Assembly: GCF_023241715.1 (NCBI RefSeq)
Contig: NZ_JALQCW010000025.1
Coordinates: 37,089 to 101,088 of the forward strand
Length of the DNA: 64,000 bases
Direction of reading: 5' to 3'
Source of the DNA: Pseudomonas morbosilactucae
Lineage (GTDB): Bacteria > Pseudomonadota > Gammaproteobacteria > Pseudomonadales > Pseudomonadaceae
Positions 38,354 through 49,358 of the stretch are shown here, one piece after another (position 1 is the stretch's first letter; every line of letters starts with the position of its first letter). The notes beneath the pieces were generated by a model that made no database searches, had not been told where the DNA came from, and saw only the letters and a program-made list of their open reading frames with translations. A program made the position numbers and the translations under genes.

Positions 38354-39280
38354 TTACTTGAACTGATCGACGTTTTCCGGGGTGATCAGACGATACGGAA
38401 CCCACACCGCCGACTCCACCGGCTCATGCTTGATCATCTTCACCGCAGTATCGATGGAACCGTCCGCCTGGCCCTTGGCATCCTGGAACACCGAGACCGC
38501 CAGGTCGCCCTTCTTCACTGCACGCAAGCCATCCGGGGTGCCGTCGACACCGGCGATCAGCACACTGCCCTTCTCGACCCCGGCCTGCTTCAGCGCCATG
38601 GAGGCGCCGATGGCCATTTCATCGTTGTTGGACACCACCGCGTCGAACTTGCGGCCCTGGGTCAGCCAGTCGTTGACCAGGGTCATGCCCTTGTCGCGGG
38701 ACCAGATGCCGGTTTGTTCCTGATCGACCTTGATGCCCGGGTATTGGGTCAGGACGTCCTTGACCCCTTTGGTGCGGTTGGTGGTGGAGTTGTTCGCCAA
38801 GTCGCCCAGCAGGATCACGATGTCACCCTTGCCACCCATTTTGTCGGCCAGGTACTGCATCTGCATTTTCCCGGCTTCCAGGTCGTTGGAAGCCACGGTC
38901 ACCACACCCTTGGGCAGGTTCAGGTCATCCGGGCGGCGGTTGACGTACACCAGGGGAATGCCGGCCTTCACCGCGGCCTCGGTAATTTTCTTGGTGGCGG
39001 CAGTGTCCACCGGGTTGACCACGATCGCGTCGACTTTCTGGCTGATGAAGTTCTCGACCTGGCTCAATTGCTTGACCACATCGCTGCGGGCGTCTTCGAA
39101 CTGCAGCTTGACGCCATCGGGCAGGGACTTGGCTTTCTGGTCCATCGACTCACGCAGATAGGTCAGCCAGGTGTCATCGAACTGCGACATGCTCACGCCA
39201 ATCTTGATGTCGGCGAGCGCGGCGCCACTGGCCAGCATCATCGACAGCGCAAGCGAGGCAAAACGGATCTTGGTGTTCAT
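38354..39280 (-). CDS. Periplasmic sugar-binding protein (probable inositol-binding protein, IbpA-like)
   Basis: 308-residue exported binding protein of the ribose-type fold. Signal peptide FASLALSMMLASGAALA is followed by mature DIKIGVSMSQFDDTWLTYL. Two-lobe features: EDARSDVVKQLSQVENFIS, ARxxxGK-type ligand contacts YVNRRPDD and VDGTPDGLRAVKKGD. It is the first gene of the transporter part, with a 380-bp upstream region holding the tandem operator. Substrate inositol is inferred from the cluster. Confidence 0.9.
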   Translation of the reverse strand: MNTKIRFASLALSMMLASGAALADIKIGVSMSQFDDTWLTYLRESMDQKAKSLPDGVKLQFEDARSDVVKQLSQVENFISQKVDAIVVNPVDTAATKKITEAAVKAGIPLVYVNRRPDDLNLPKGVVTVASNDLEAGKMQMQYLADKMGGKGDIVILLGDLANNSTTNRTKGVKDVLTQYPGIKVDQEQTGIWSRDKGMTLVNDWLTQGRKFDAVVSNNDEMAIGASMALKQAGVEKGSVLIAGVDGTPDGLRAVKKGDLAVSVFQDAKGQADGSIDTAVKMIKHEPVESAVWVPYRLITPENVDQFK

Positions 39281-39334
39281 AAAAGGTCTTTCTCCACATT
39301 CTTGTAGGTTTTATGGATAAAGCGCAGAAAAAAC

Positions 39335-39526
39335 TCAGAGCGGCAGATGCACGATGGGGGCACCGGGTACGCAGCACACCAGTGAACCGTTGCGCTCTTC
39401 GCACAGGAAGCCGAGGCAAGTCAGGAGGACGGCAGAACGGCTGGCCCGAGGCAAAACGGCGGCCGGCGCGTGAGGATGGCGAAACAATGAACGTACAGCC
39501 TGTACAACAGATTTGAAGGTTTTCAT
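39335..39526 (-). CDS. Possible small protein in the transporter leader region
   Basis: A 63-codon frame (MKTFKSVVQAVRSLFR at the start, VCCVPGAPIVHLPL at the end) lies between the tandem operator and the binding-protein gene. Its ATG is 104-143 bp downstream of the operator copies, close to the operator-to-start distance of iolC (98-140). It has a basic amphipathic N-terminus and two Cys. No strong ribosome-binding site (ACAGGTACC). It may be a real small gene or only leader RNA. Confidence 0.3.
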   Translation of the reverse strand: MKTFKSVVQAVRSLFRHPHAPAAVLPRASRSAVLLTCLGFLCEERNGSLVCCVPGAPIVHLPL

Positions 39527-39629
39527 CGACGGTACCTGTTTGTTTTTGTTGGTCGGCCCGCACCGGTCTCAAGGCGTGCTTGAGGGGTTTGGAACCTAGC
39601 TAGTCGGCAACCTGGAAATGACTTTATTG

Positions 39630-39674
39630 GAAAATAATTTCTATATCAACTCATTTTAGAATTTTATTCTAAAA
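39630..39674. promoter_or_regulatory. Tandem AT-rich operator upstream of the transporter genes
   Basis: GAAAATAATTTC at 39630-39641 and GAATTTTATTC at 39659-39669 start 29 bp apart. The second lies in a perfect 9-bp dyad TTTTAGAAT/ATTCTAAAA (39654-39674) that spans the stop codon of the upstream dehydrogenase pseudogene. Same motif and offset as at 8655 and 51392. Confidence 0.55.
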
Positions 39675-40714
39675 CTGTTTTTCCCTCGGAAAACGTCGTC
39701 ATCGATACCACCCGAGACTGCTGCGCACTCAAGCGCGCGGCGTCTAGCACCTGGGTGGTGGCCAACGCGTCGGCGGCCGGGACCGGCAGCGCGCCCTGGC
39801 CTTCCAGGGCCTGTTGCAGCTGCTGATAGAACTGCTGCCAGGCACCTCGCTCCGAAGTTACGCGCTCGCGCTCATCCCCCTGTTCGAACCAGCCCCAGCG
39901 CCGATGCTCCTCCACGCCCCAGCGTTCGCCCTCCGTTTTCGGCGAGCGACCCGCCACCAACGCCTGCTCCTGGCCGTCGAGGCCGTCGACCGTGTAACAA
40001 CCGGCGGTGCCGCTGACCCGAAAACGCGGGGCCTGGCTGTTTTGCAGGCAACTGCCCCATAAATGCGAAACCACGCCGTTGGCGTGGGTCAGGGAAACAA
40101 AAAAGCCGTGGTCAACCACGGCTTCTTCAGGGGTGTACTGCAGCTCGGCATAGACCCGAGCCACCGGCCCGAATAACTGCAGGGCCTGGTCCACCAGATG
40201 GCTGCCCAGGTCCCGCAGGAACCCACCGCCACTGGCATTGCCCACGGATTGCGGGGCATAACGCTCGACCCGCGACTCGTAGCGGGTGATCCGGCCCAGC
40301 GCGCCGCTGTCGATGAGTTTGCGCAAGGTCAGGAAGTCCGAATCCCAGCGCCGGTTCATATAGACGCTGAGCGGCACCCGACGCGCAGCGGCGGCTTGGA
40401 TCATTCCCTCGGCCTGGGCCGCATCGGCGGCGAAGGGTTTGTCGCTGACCACGGCGATGCCCCGTTCAATGGCTTCGAGCACCAGGCCGGCGCCCGTCCA
40501 GGGGCGTGGAAATCACCAGGGCATCGACCCCCGCCTCTGCCAACTGGCCCATGCTGTCGAATGCCCTCACCCCCGGGTGATCCGCCGCCAACAACCGCCG
40601 GCGTTCTGCGGAGCGAGTCACCACCCCCACAAAACTCGCACCGGCCAGACTGGCAATCAGTGGCGCATGAAAATGACGACCGCCATGGCCGTAACCCACC
40701 AAACCTATACGCAT
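39664..40714 (-). pseudogene. Gfo/Idh/MocA dehydrogenase interrupted by a frameshift
   Basis: Two frames together make one dehydrogenase of about 350 residues. The first (from ATG 40714, GGAGG upstream) has MRIGLVGYGHGGRHFHAPL and runs to DALVISTPLD. The second resumes with AGLVLEAIERGIAVVSDKPF and continues through to the normal C-terminus at 39664. The break is near 40495-40505, where a GACACGG in an intact gene would give GACGG after loss of one AC, a typical dinucleotide slip. Either a recent inactivation or a sequencing error. It belongs to the inositol gene string. All the remaining motifs are well kept, which argues for recency. Confidence 0.75.
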
Positions 40715-40764
40715 AGAGCCTCCATCCATTCATTCCCCACCATCGCCCACCTCGCGCCAACCCT

Positions 40765-40849
40765 CGTAGGAGCTGGCTTGCCAGCGAAAGCGTCCTCAAG
40801 GCATTCACACCAACCGCAGGCCCCTTCGCCGGCAAGCCGGCTCCTACAA
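40765..40849. repeat. REP pair, first of a tandem duplication
   Basis: Facing REP palindromes (AGGAGCTGGCTTGCCAGCGA and CGCCGGCAAGCCGGCTCCTA) in the gap between the dehydrogenase pseudogene and the TIM-barrel gene. The unit is repeated 107 bp downstream with nearly the same internal spacer. Confidence 0.88.
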
Positions 40850-40871
40850 CAGAGATTTCCACGCCACCCCA

Positions 40872-40956
40872 TGTAGGAGCTGGCTTGCCAGCGAAAGCGT
40901 CCTTAAGGCATTCACACCACCCGCAGGCCCCTTCGCCGGCAAGCCGGCTGCTACAC
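40872..40956. repeat. REP pair, second of a tandem duplication
   Basis: Near copy of the 40765 unit, including the inner spacer (GCGAAAGCGTCCTTAAGGCA against GCGAAAGCGTCCTCAAGGCA). Ends 10 bp before the stop codon of the TIM-barrel gene. Confidence 0.88.
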
Positions 40957-40965
40957 AGCAAGCCG

Positions 40966-41826
40966 CTACCGGCACAATTCGCTTTTGATCCGTTCCAGCA
41001 TCATCAGGTTGGACTGATCCGGGCGGTCTTCCCAGGCGAACACCGACACCGTGGCGATGCCGTCGAACTGGATCTCGCGCAGGGTGCCGAAGAACGCGTC
41101 CCAATCCACCTCACCCTGACCGATGTCCAGGTGCTGGTGCACGGTGGCGGTGACGCCCGGTGGGTTGACGATGTAGCGCAGGTTGGACGACGCCCGGTGG
41201 TTGTAGGTGTCGGCGATGATCAAGTGGCTGAGTTTGGAGCCCGCGTACTTGAGCATCGAGGCGATGTCGCCTTTGCCGTCGTCGTAGAAGAAGGTGTGGG
41301 GCGCGGCGTAGAGGTAGTTGATCCAGTCGCGATCCAGACCGCGAATGATGTCCACCGACTCGTTGTTGCGCTCGCAGAAATCATAGGGGTGGGCCTGGAT
41401 ATCGAGCTTGATGCCTTCGCGCTCGAACTCCGGCATCAACTCGTCCATGGAACGCATGAACTGGTTTTCACACACCAGCGGGTTGTCCGACTGGCCGGTG
41501 AACTCGGTGTTGACCAGCTCGCAGTCCATCTCCACGGCAATCTGGATCGCCCGCTTCCAGTTGCGCACCGCCGCCACCCGCAGGCCTTCGTCGGCGCTGG
41601 CCCAGTGGTACATCGGCAACAGGGACGAGAGCTGCACGCCGCTGTCGCTCAGGGCCTTGCGAAATTCCTTGATCCGCGCCCGGTCGACCCGGGGCGCCTT
41701 GTAGAACGGCATGAAGTCTTCACGGGGCGACAGCTCGATGTAGTCGTAGCCCAGCTCGGCGGCCTTGTCGGTCATCTTGCCCAGAGGCAGATGGCGGTAC
41801 ATGTAGGGGTCTAATGCAATACGCAC
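40966..41826 (-). CDS. TIM-barrel sugar isomerase/epimerase in the inositol operon
   Basis: Xylose-isomerase-like TIM-barrel protein (AP endonuclease 2 family), 286 residues. Metal-ligand type segments are visible: [37 protein letters not shown] and [18 protein letters not shown]. Distinct from IolE, IolI and IolH-like sequences in the same cluster, so it probably isomerises an inosose or a related intermediate, or serves a second cyclitol. GTG at 41826 has GGGAGG 8 nt upstream. Confidence 0.85.
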   Translation of the reverse strand: MRIALDPYMYRHLPLGKMTDKAAELGYDYIELSPREDFMPFYKAPRVDRARIKEFRKALSDSGVQLSSLLPMYHWASADEGLRVAAVRNWKRAIQIAVEMDCELVNTEFTGQSDNPLVCENQFMRSMDELMPEFEREGIKLDIQAHPYDFCERNNESVDIIRGLDRDWINYLYAAPHTFFYDDGKGDIASMLKYAGSKLSHLIIADTYNHRASSNLRYIVNPPGVTATVHQHLDIGQGEVDWDAFFGTLREIQFDGIATVSVFAWEDRPDQSNLMMLERIKSELCR

Positions 41827-41861
41827 AGTGACAGCCTCCCAAATTAACAATCGTGCCCCTC

Positions 41862-41944
41862 CGTAGGCGCTGTCTTGCCAGCGAAAGCGCCTTCAAGCGT
41901 GCACAGCATCCGAAGGCCCCTCGCCGGCGAGCCGGCTCCTACAG
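41862..41944. repeat. REP pair between the TIM-barrel gene and iolG
   Basis: CGTAGGCGCTGTCTTGCCAG and TCGCCGGCGAGCCGGCTCCT face each other with the family's spacer. It fills the 126-bp gap. Confidence 0.85.
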
Positions 41945-41952
41945 AGTGGGGG

Positions 41953-44935
<2,983 letters not shown>

Positions 44936-44972
44936 GGTTTGCACCTTATTCATGATGTGAGGCCAACGGACC

Positions 44973-45056
44973 TGTAGGCGCTGGCTTGCCAGCGAAAGCA
45001 CCCTCAAGGTTTGCGCCCCATGCAAGGGTCCCTTCGCCGGCAAGCCGGCTCCTACA
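44973..45056. repeat. REP pair between iolD and iolI
   Basis: TGTAGGCGCTGGCTTGCCAG and CGCCGGCAAGCCGGCTCCTA, with the family spacer, fill the 132-bp gap upstream of iolD. Confidence 0.88.
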
Positions 45057-45067
45057 CGAGGGCGGCG

Positions 45068-45889
45068 TCAAGTCAGGGATTGCTGCAGGTGGGCAATGCT
45101 CGCGCCAATCGCCTGCTGGATATCCGCCAGCCCGTGCACACTCTCGGCAAAGGGTTCGAACGACAGGTAGCCGCTGTAGCCACTGCTCAGCAGGGTGTCG
45201 ATCTGCGCTGCATTGCCGAGGATGTCCGCCTCGCCCACCAGCACCCGATGGCCGTCGCGAATGCTGTTGAGCGGCGCTTCACGGTCCTCGACACCGGAGA
45301 TGTGCACCAGCCCGGTCAGCTCGGGGAAGAATTCATGCTCGCTGGCCAAGTGGTGGTGGAAGGTGTCGTGCACCAGGCGGAACACGTCCAGGCCGCCGAT
45401 GGCCCGGATCGCGTCCACCGCCGTACGCTTGCGGCGCAGTGAGCATTCTTCGAAGCCCAGGGGCTCGATAAACCCCAGTAGGCCGTGATCCCTCAGGATC
45501 GGCGCCAGCTCGCTCAAAGCGGTGCGCAAACCGCTGATGCGCTGGGCCTCAGTGCGCGGGTCGGCACGGTCATTGAGCGGGCACATCACCAGCCCTTCGG
45601 CCCCGCAGGCACGGGCATAGGCGGCGAGTTTCAGGGTCTGTTGGCGACGTTCGTCGTTCCACACGTCGAAGGGGTACAGGGCGTTGATCGACAACACCTT
45701 GATGCCCTGGGCCGCGCACAATTCGCGGACCCGTTCCGGCGGCGTGCCGTCCTCGATTTCCACGCCCGCAAGGTCGTTGCGGATCTCAATGGCATCGGCC
45801 TTCAGCGTCACCGCCAGGTCGATAAACTCCGGCAGTGACAAACGCGGTGCAACCATACGATTCAGGGCGAAACGCAGGGGCTGGCTCAT
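45068..45889 (-). CDS. iolI: 2-keto-myo-inositol isomerase (IolI-like)
   Basis: TIM-barrel isomerase, 273 residues, interconverting inosose isomers. Matches Bacillus IolI in order of motifs: DAIEIRNDLAG, VLSINALYPFDVW, GFIEPLGF with the metal-ligand Glu, and VHDTFHHHLASEHEFF with Asp/His ligands. Lies 36 bp downstream of mmsA in the same transcript. Confidence 0.85.
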   Translation of the reverse strand: MSQPLRFALNRMVAPRLSLPEFIDLAVTLKADAIEIRNDLAGVEIEDGTPPERVRELCAAQGIKVLSINALYPFDVWNDERRQQTLKLAAYARACGAEGLVMCPLNDRADPRTEAQRISGLRTALSELAPILRDHGLLGFIEPLGFEECSLRRKRTAVDAIRAIGGLDVFRLVHDTFHHHLASEHEFFPELTGLVHISGVEDREAPLNSIRDGHRVLVGEADILGNAAQIDTLLSSGYSGYLSFEPFAESVHGLADIQQAIGASIAHLQQSLT

Positions 45890-45925
45890 TCTTGTTGTTC
45901 TCCAAAATCCATCGCGTTGAAAAGG

Positions 45926-47425
45926 TTACTTGGCCGTCGGCATGCTGAATTCCGGGCCCTTGGCGATGCTGTCGGGCCAGCGCTGCATCACGCTCTTGTA
46001 GCGGCTGTAGAAGCGCACACCTTCCTCGCCGTAGGCATGGTGGTCGCCAAACAGCGAACGCTTCCAGCCGCCGAAGGAGTGCCAGGCCATGGGCACCGGG
46101 ATCGGTACGTTGATGCCGACCATGCCCACCTTGATGGTGCGGGCAAAGGCCCGGGCCACGCCGCCGTCGCGGGTGAAGCAGGACACGCCATTGCCGAATT
46201 CATGGGCGTTGATCAGCTCCACTGCGCTGGCAAAGTCGGGCACCCGCACAATGCCCAGCACCGGCCCGAAGATTTCCTGCTGGTAGATGCTCATCTCGGT
46301 GGTGACGTGATCGAACAGGGTGGCGCCGACAAAAAAGCCCTGCTCCGCCCCCGGCACCTTGAAGCCGCGACCGTCCACCAGCAACTCCGCACCCTGGGCC
46401 ACGCCCTGGTCGATAAAACCTTCAACCTTGGCCTTGTGCTCGGCGGTCACCAGCGGCCCCATGTCGCTGTCGCCCTGCAAGCCGTTGCCGACCTTGAGCT
46501 GGTCGATGCGCGGCAGCAGCTTGGCGATCAATTCGTCGGCCACGTCACCCACCGCCACGGCGATGGAGATCGCCATGCAGCGCTCGCCAGCCGAGCCGTA
46601 GGCCGCACCGATCAGTGCGTCGGCGGCCTGGTCCAGGTCGGCGTCGGGCATCACGATCATATGGTTCTTGGCCCCACCCAGGGCCTGCACACGCTTGCCT
46701 CGGGCGCTGGCCTGCTGGTGGATGTACTCGGCAATCGGCGTCGAACCGACAAAGGAAATCGCCTCGATGTCCGGGTGCTGGAGCAAGCCGTCCACGGCGC
46801 TCTTGTCGCCCTGGACCACGTTGAATACCCCCTCGGGCAACCCGGCTTCCGTCAGCAGGCGTGCCATCAGCAGGCTGGCGGACGGGTCGCGTTCGGACGG
46901 TTTGAGGATGAAGCAGTTGCCGGTGATCAGGGCAATGGGGATCATCCACAGCGGCACCATCACTGGGAAGTTGAACGGCGTGACCCCGACGCACACGCCC
47001 AGGGGCTGGCGCAGGTTCCAGTTATCGATGCCGCCACCGATGTTGTCGCTGAAATCGGTTTTCAAAAGGTTCGGCGCGCCACAGGCGTACTCGACGATCT
47101 CGATGCCACGGGTCACCTCGCCCATGGCGTCGGACAGCACCTTGCCGTGCTCACGGGTGATGATCTGCGCCAGTTCCTTGTGGTGCTGGTCCAGCAGTTC
47201 CTTGAACTTGAACATCACCCGCGCGCGGCGCAGGGAGGACTGTTCGGACCAGGCCGGGAAGGCCTTCAGCGCCGAGGCCACAGCTTCGTCCACGGTCTTC
47301 TGGCTGGCCAGGGCAACACGGGCCTGGACCGCACCCGTTGCCGGGTTGAACACCTGGCTGAAACGCTCGCCGGCGTCCTGCACCTGGCCGCCGATGTAAT
47401 GACCTATTACCGGGGTATCGCTCAT
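45926..47425 (-). CDS. mmsA: CoA-acylating methylmalonate/malonate-semialdehyde dehydrogenase
   Basis: Last step of the inositol pathway: malonate semialdehyde plus CoA and NAD to acetyl-CoA (IolA activity). 499 residues, aldehyde-dehydrogenase fold. Conserved [15 protein letters not shown] substrate region, GSTPIAEYI cofactor loop and the catalytic Cys in [12 protein letters not shown] near 285. The [15 protein letters not shown] near the end is typical of MmsA/IolA. A second mmsA in a valine locus is usual in Pseudomonas; this copy is inside iol. Confidence 0.95.
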   Translation of the reverse strand: MSDTPVIGHYIGGQVQDAGERFSQVFNPATGAVQARVALASQKTVDEAVASALKAFPAWSEQSSLRRARVMFKFKELLDQHHKELAQIITREHGKVLSDAMGEVTRGIEIVEYACGAPNLLKTDFSDNIGGGIDNWNLRQPLGVCVGVTPFNFPVMVPLWMIPIALITGNCFILKPSERDPSASLLMARLLTEAGLPEGVFNVVQGDKSAVDGLLQHPDIEAISFVGSTPIAEYIHQQASARGKRVQALGGAKNHMIVMPDADLDQAADALIGAAYGSAGERCMAISIAVAVGDVADELIAKLLPRIDQLKVGNGLQGDSDMGPLVTAEHKAKVEGFIDQGVAQGAELLVDGRGFKVPGAEQGFFVGATLFDHVTTEMSIYQQEIFGPVLGIVRVPDFASAVELINAHEFGNGVSCFTRDGGVARAFARTIKVGMVGINVPIPVPMAWHSFGGWKRSLFGDHHAYGEEGVRFYSRYKSVMQRWPDSIAKGPEFSMPTAK

Positions 47426-47507
47426 TGTTCTTGTTCTCCGTGAAAGGTTGCAGTCTCAATTCAGAAATTCAGTTTCCAGCAAGTCAGGGCTTCAGAAACT
47501 CGGGGGT

Positions 47508-48314
47508 TCAGAGATCCAGCAGCCAGCTGTGCTGCGGGTCGTTATGGAACTGCCAGACCCGCTTCGGCCCGGCCATGACGTTCAGGTAATAAGACTCGTA
47601 GCCGTAAGGCACGCTGACCGGGTGATACCCCTTGGGCACCACCACCAGGTCGCTGTTTTCCACGGCCATGGCCTGGTCGATGCTGCGGTCGTCGGTGTAG
47701 ACCCGCTGGAAGACAAAGCCCTGGGGCGGGTTGACCTGGTGGTAATAGGTCTCTTCCAGAAAGCTCTGGTGCGGCAAGTCATCGGTGTCGTGCTTGTGCG
47801 GCGGGTAGCTGGAGGAATGCCCGGACGGCGTGCGCACCTCCACCACCAGCAGGGAATGGGCCGGCTCGCTGTCGGGCAGGATGTCGCAGACATAGCGGGT
47901 ATTGGCGCCCTTGCCGCGCACGCTGCGCTTGCACTGCTCCGGGCGGATCAGCCGTGGGCCGAGGCCAGCGGCGGCATCACCCGGGGCGGCACACACGGCG
48001 ATCTGCACGTCGCTCAAGGCGGTGACCTGGGCCTGGCTGCCCGGCGGCAGGTAGGCGGCAAAGGGTGATTTGTCTTCGAACACCGATTGCCGGTCGCCCA
48101 GGTTGTCCCACTTGAAGGCGCCCTGGGGGGCTTCGCCCTGTACGTCGATGCGGCCGCTGAGCAGCACCAGGCACAGCTCCTTGTCGCCGGCGCTGACCGG
48201 CAGGCTTTCCCCCAGGCTCAGGCGGTAGGCACTGAACCCCACATACTCCAGGGCGCCCTCTTGCAGCTGGACCATGGTCCGGCCCTTGGCGGCGCTTTTA
48301 ACCAGCAGGCTCAT
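47508..48314 (-). CDS. iolB: 5-deoxy-glucuronate isomerase
   Basis: Cupin-fold isomerase, 268 residues, converting 5-deoxy-glucuronate to 5-dehydro-2-deoxygluconate. Characteristic SSYPPHKHDTDDLPHQSFLE contains the metal-binding histidines, followed by YYHQVNPPQGFVFQRVY and PKGYHPVSVPYGYESYYLN. ATG overlaps the iolE stop (ATGA); upstream frame is non-coding within iolE. Confidence 0.95.
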   Translation of the reverse strand: MSLLVKSAAKGRTMVQLQEGALEYVGFSAYRLSLGESLPVSAGDKELCLVLLSGRIDVQGEAPQGAFKWDNLGDRQSVFEDKSPFAAYLPPGSQAQVTALSDVQIAVCAAPGDAAAGLGPRLIRPEQCKRSVRGKGANTRYVCDILPDSEPAHSLLVVEVRTPSGHSSSYPPHKHDTDDLPHQSFLEETYYHQVNPPQGFVFQRVYTDDRSIDQAMAVENSDLVVVPKGYHPVSVPYGYESYYLNVMAGPKRVWQFHNDPQHSWLLDL

Positions 48315-49219
48315 TGGGTAGTCCTCGTACGTTGCAGGCCGGCGTCCAGCAGGGCCCGCAGGGTGTCGTAACCTTTTTTCGCGTAGACGTAGCTCGGCGC
48401 CACGGCCGGGTCCTGCTCGGCTTCCACCACCAGCCAGCCGTGGTAGTCGGCGGCCAGCAGCACATCGAGCAAGGCGGCAAAGTCGATGTCGCCATCGCCG
48501 GGCACGGTGAAGGTGCCGTTGACGATGCAATCCGGGAAGCTCCACAGGTTGTTGCGCGCCAGTTGCACCACCGGCTTGCGCACGTCCTTGAAGTGCACGT
48601 GACAGACGCGCTGGATATGCTTGCGCAGCACCTCCAGGGGTTCGCCACCGCCCATGTAGCAGTGGCCCGAATCGAACAGCAGGCCGACTTCCTCGCCGGT
48701 CAGGCTCATCAGCTTGTCGATGTCCGCCGGGGACTCGACGTAGGCGCCCATATGGTGGTGATACGCCAGGCGTACGCCCTGGGACAGGGTGAAGCGCGCC
48801 AGCTCTGTGAGTTTGTCGGCGTAATCCTGCCAGGCCTGTTCGCTGTGAAAGCGCGGGCGCTCGATCAGGCGCACCGGTGAACCCTGGATCGAGTCGGCCA
48901 CTTCGCCGTAGACCAGCACCGAGGCGCCGTTGCGTTTCAGCAGTTCGACGTGGCTGGCAATGGCGTCGATTTCTTCCGCCACAGAACGCCGGGCCAGGCG
49001 GCTGGAGTACCAGCCCGAGACCAGCGCCAGGTCATAAGGGCGCAACACATCGCCCACGCCCTTGGCGTCCTTGGGGAACTTGCCGTTGAGTTCAAAGCCT
49101 TCGTAACCGATGTCCTTACCTTCGCTCAAGGCGGTGCTCAGGGGCGTTTCACCGCCCAGGGCCGGCAGGTCGTCGTTGCTCCAGGAGATCGGGTTGATGC
49201 CAATTCGGATGGCGGGCAT
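48311..49219 (-). CDS. iolE: Inosose dehydratase
   Basis: TIM-barrel dehydratase, 302 residues, turning scyllo-inosose into 3D-trihydroxycyclohexane-1,2-dione. N-terminal GINPISWSNDDLPALGGETP is the IolE signature; metal-site segments VRLAYHHHMGAYVESP, LLFDSGHCYMGGG and VCHVHFKDVRKPVV follow. Start with AAGGTGCAGCC upstream. Confidence 0.95.
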   Translation of the reverse strand: MPAIRIGINPISWSNDDLPALGGETPLSTALSEGKDIGYEGFELNGKFPKDAKGVGDVLRPYDLALVSGWYSSRLARRSVAEEIDAIASHVELLKRNGASVLVYGEVADSIQGSPVRLIERPRFHSEQAWQDYADKLTELARFTLSQGVRLAYHHHMGAYVESPADIDKLMSLTGEEVGLLFDSGHCYMGGGEPLEVLRKHIQRVCHVHFKDVRKPVVQLARNNLWSFPDCIVNGTFTVPGDGDIDFAALLDVLLAADYHGWLVVEAEQDPAVAPSYVYAKKGYDTLRALLDAGLQRTRTTQ

Positions 49220-49270
49220 GGCTGCACCTTTTGTTGTTATTCATGAAAGCGTGGAGAACGGCCTTGTACT

Positions 49271-49358
49271 TGTAGGAGCTGGCTTGCCAGCGATGACGTC
49301 GTGTCAGGCACACAACCTCATCTGCCAGACCGCGATCGCCGGCCAGCCGGCTCCTACA
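49271..49358. repeat. REP pair between iolE and iolC, overlapping the iolC stop
   Basis: AGGAGCTGGCTTGCCAGCGA and GCCGGCCAGCCGGCTCCTAC. The second palindrome's CTCCTACA supplies the TAG of iolC on the minus strand. Confidence 0.85.

Noticed and set aside
39493..39505. GTACAGCCTGTAC dyad as a LexA or other operator
   Set aside because: Does not fit the LexA spacing and lies inside the possible small reading frame; a single copy without support.
40765..40956. Possible CRISPR-like array from two similar 85-bp units
   Set aside because: Only two units, each made of facing REP palindromes with similar rather than unique spacers, no cas genes; a REP duplication explains it.
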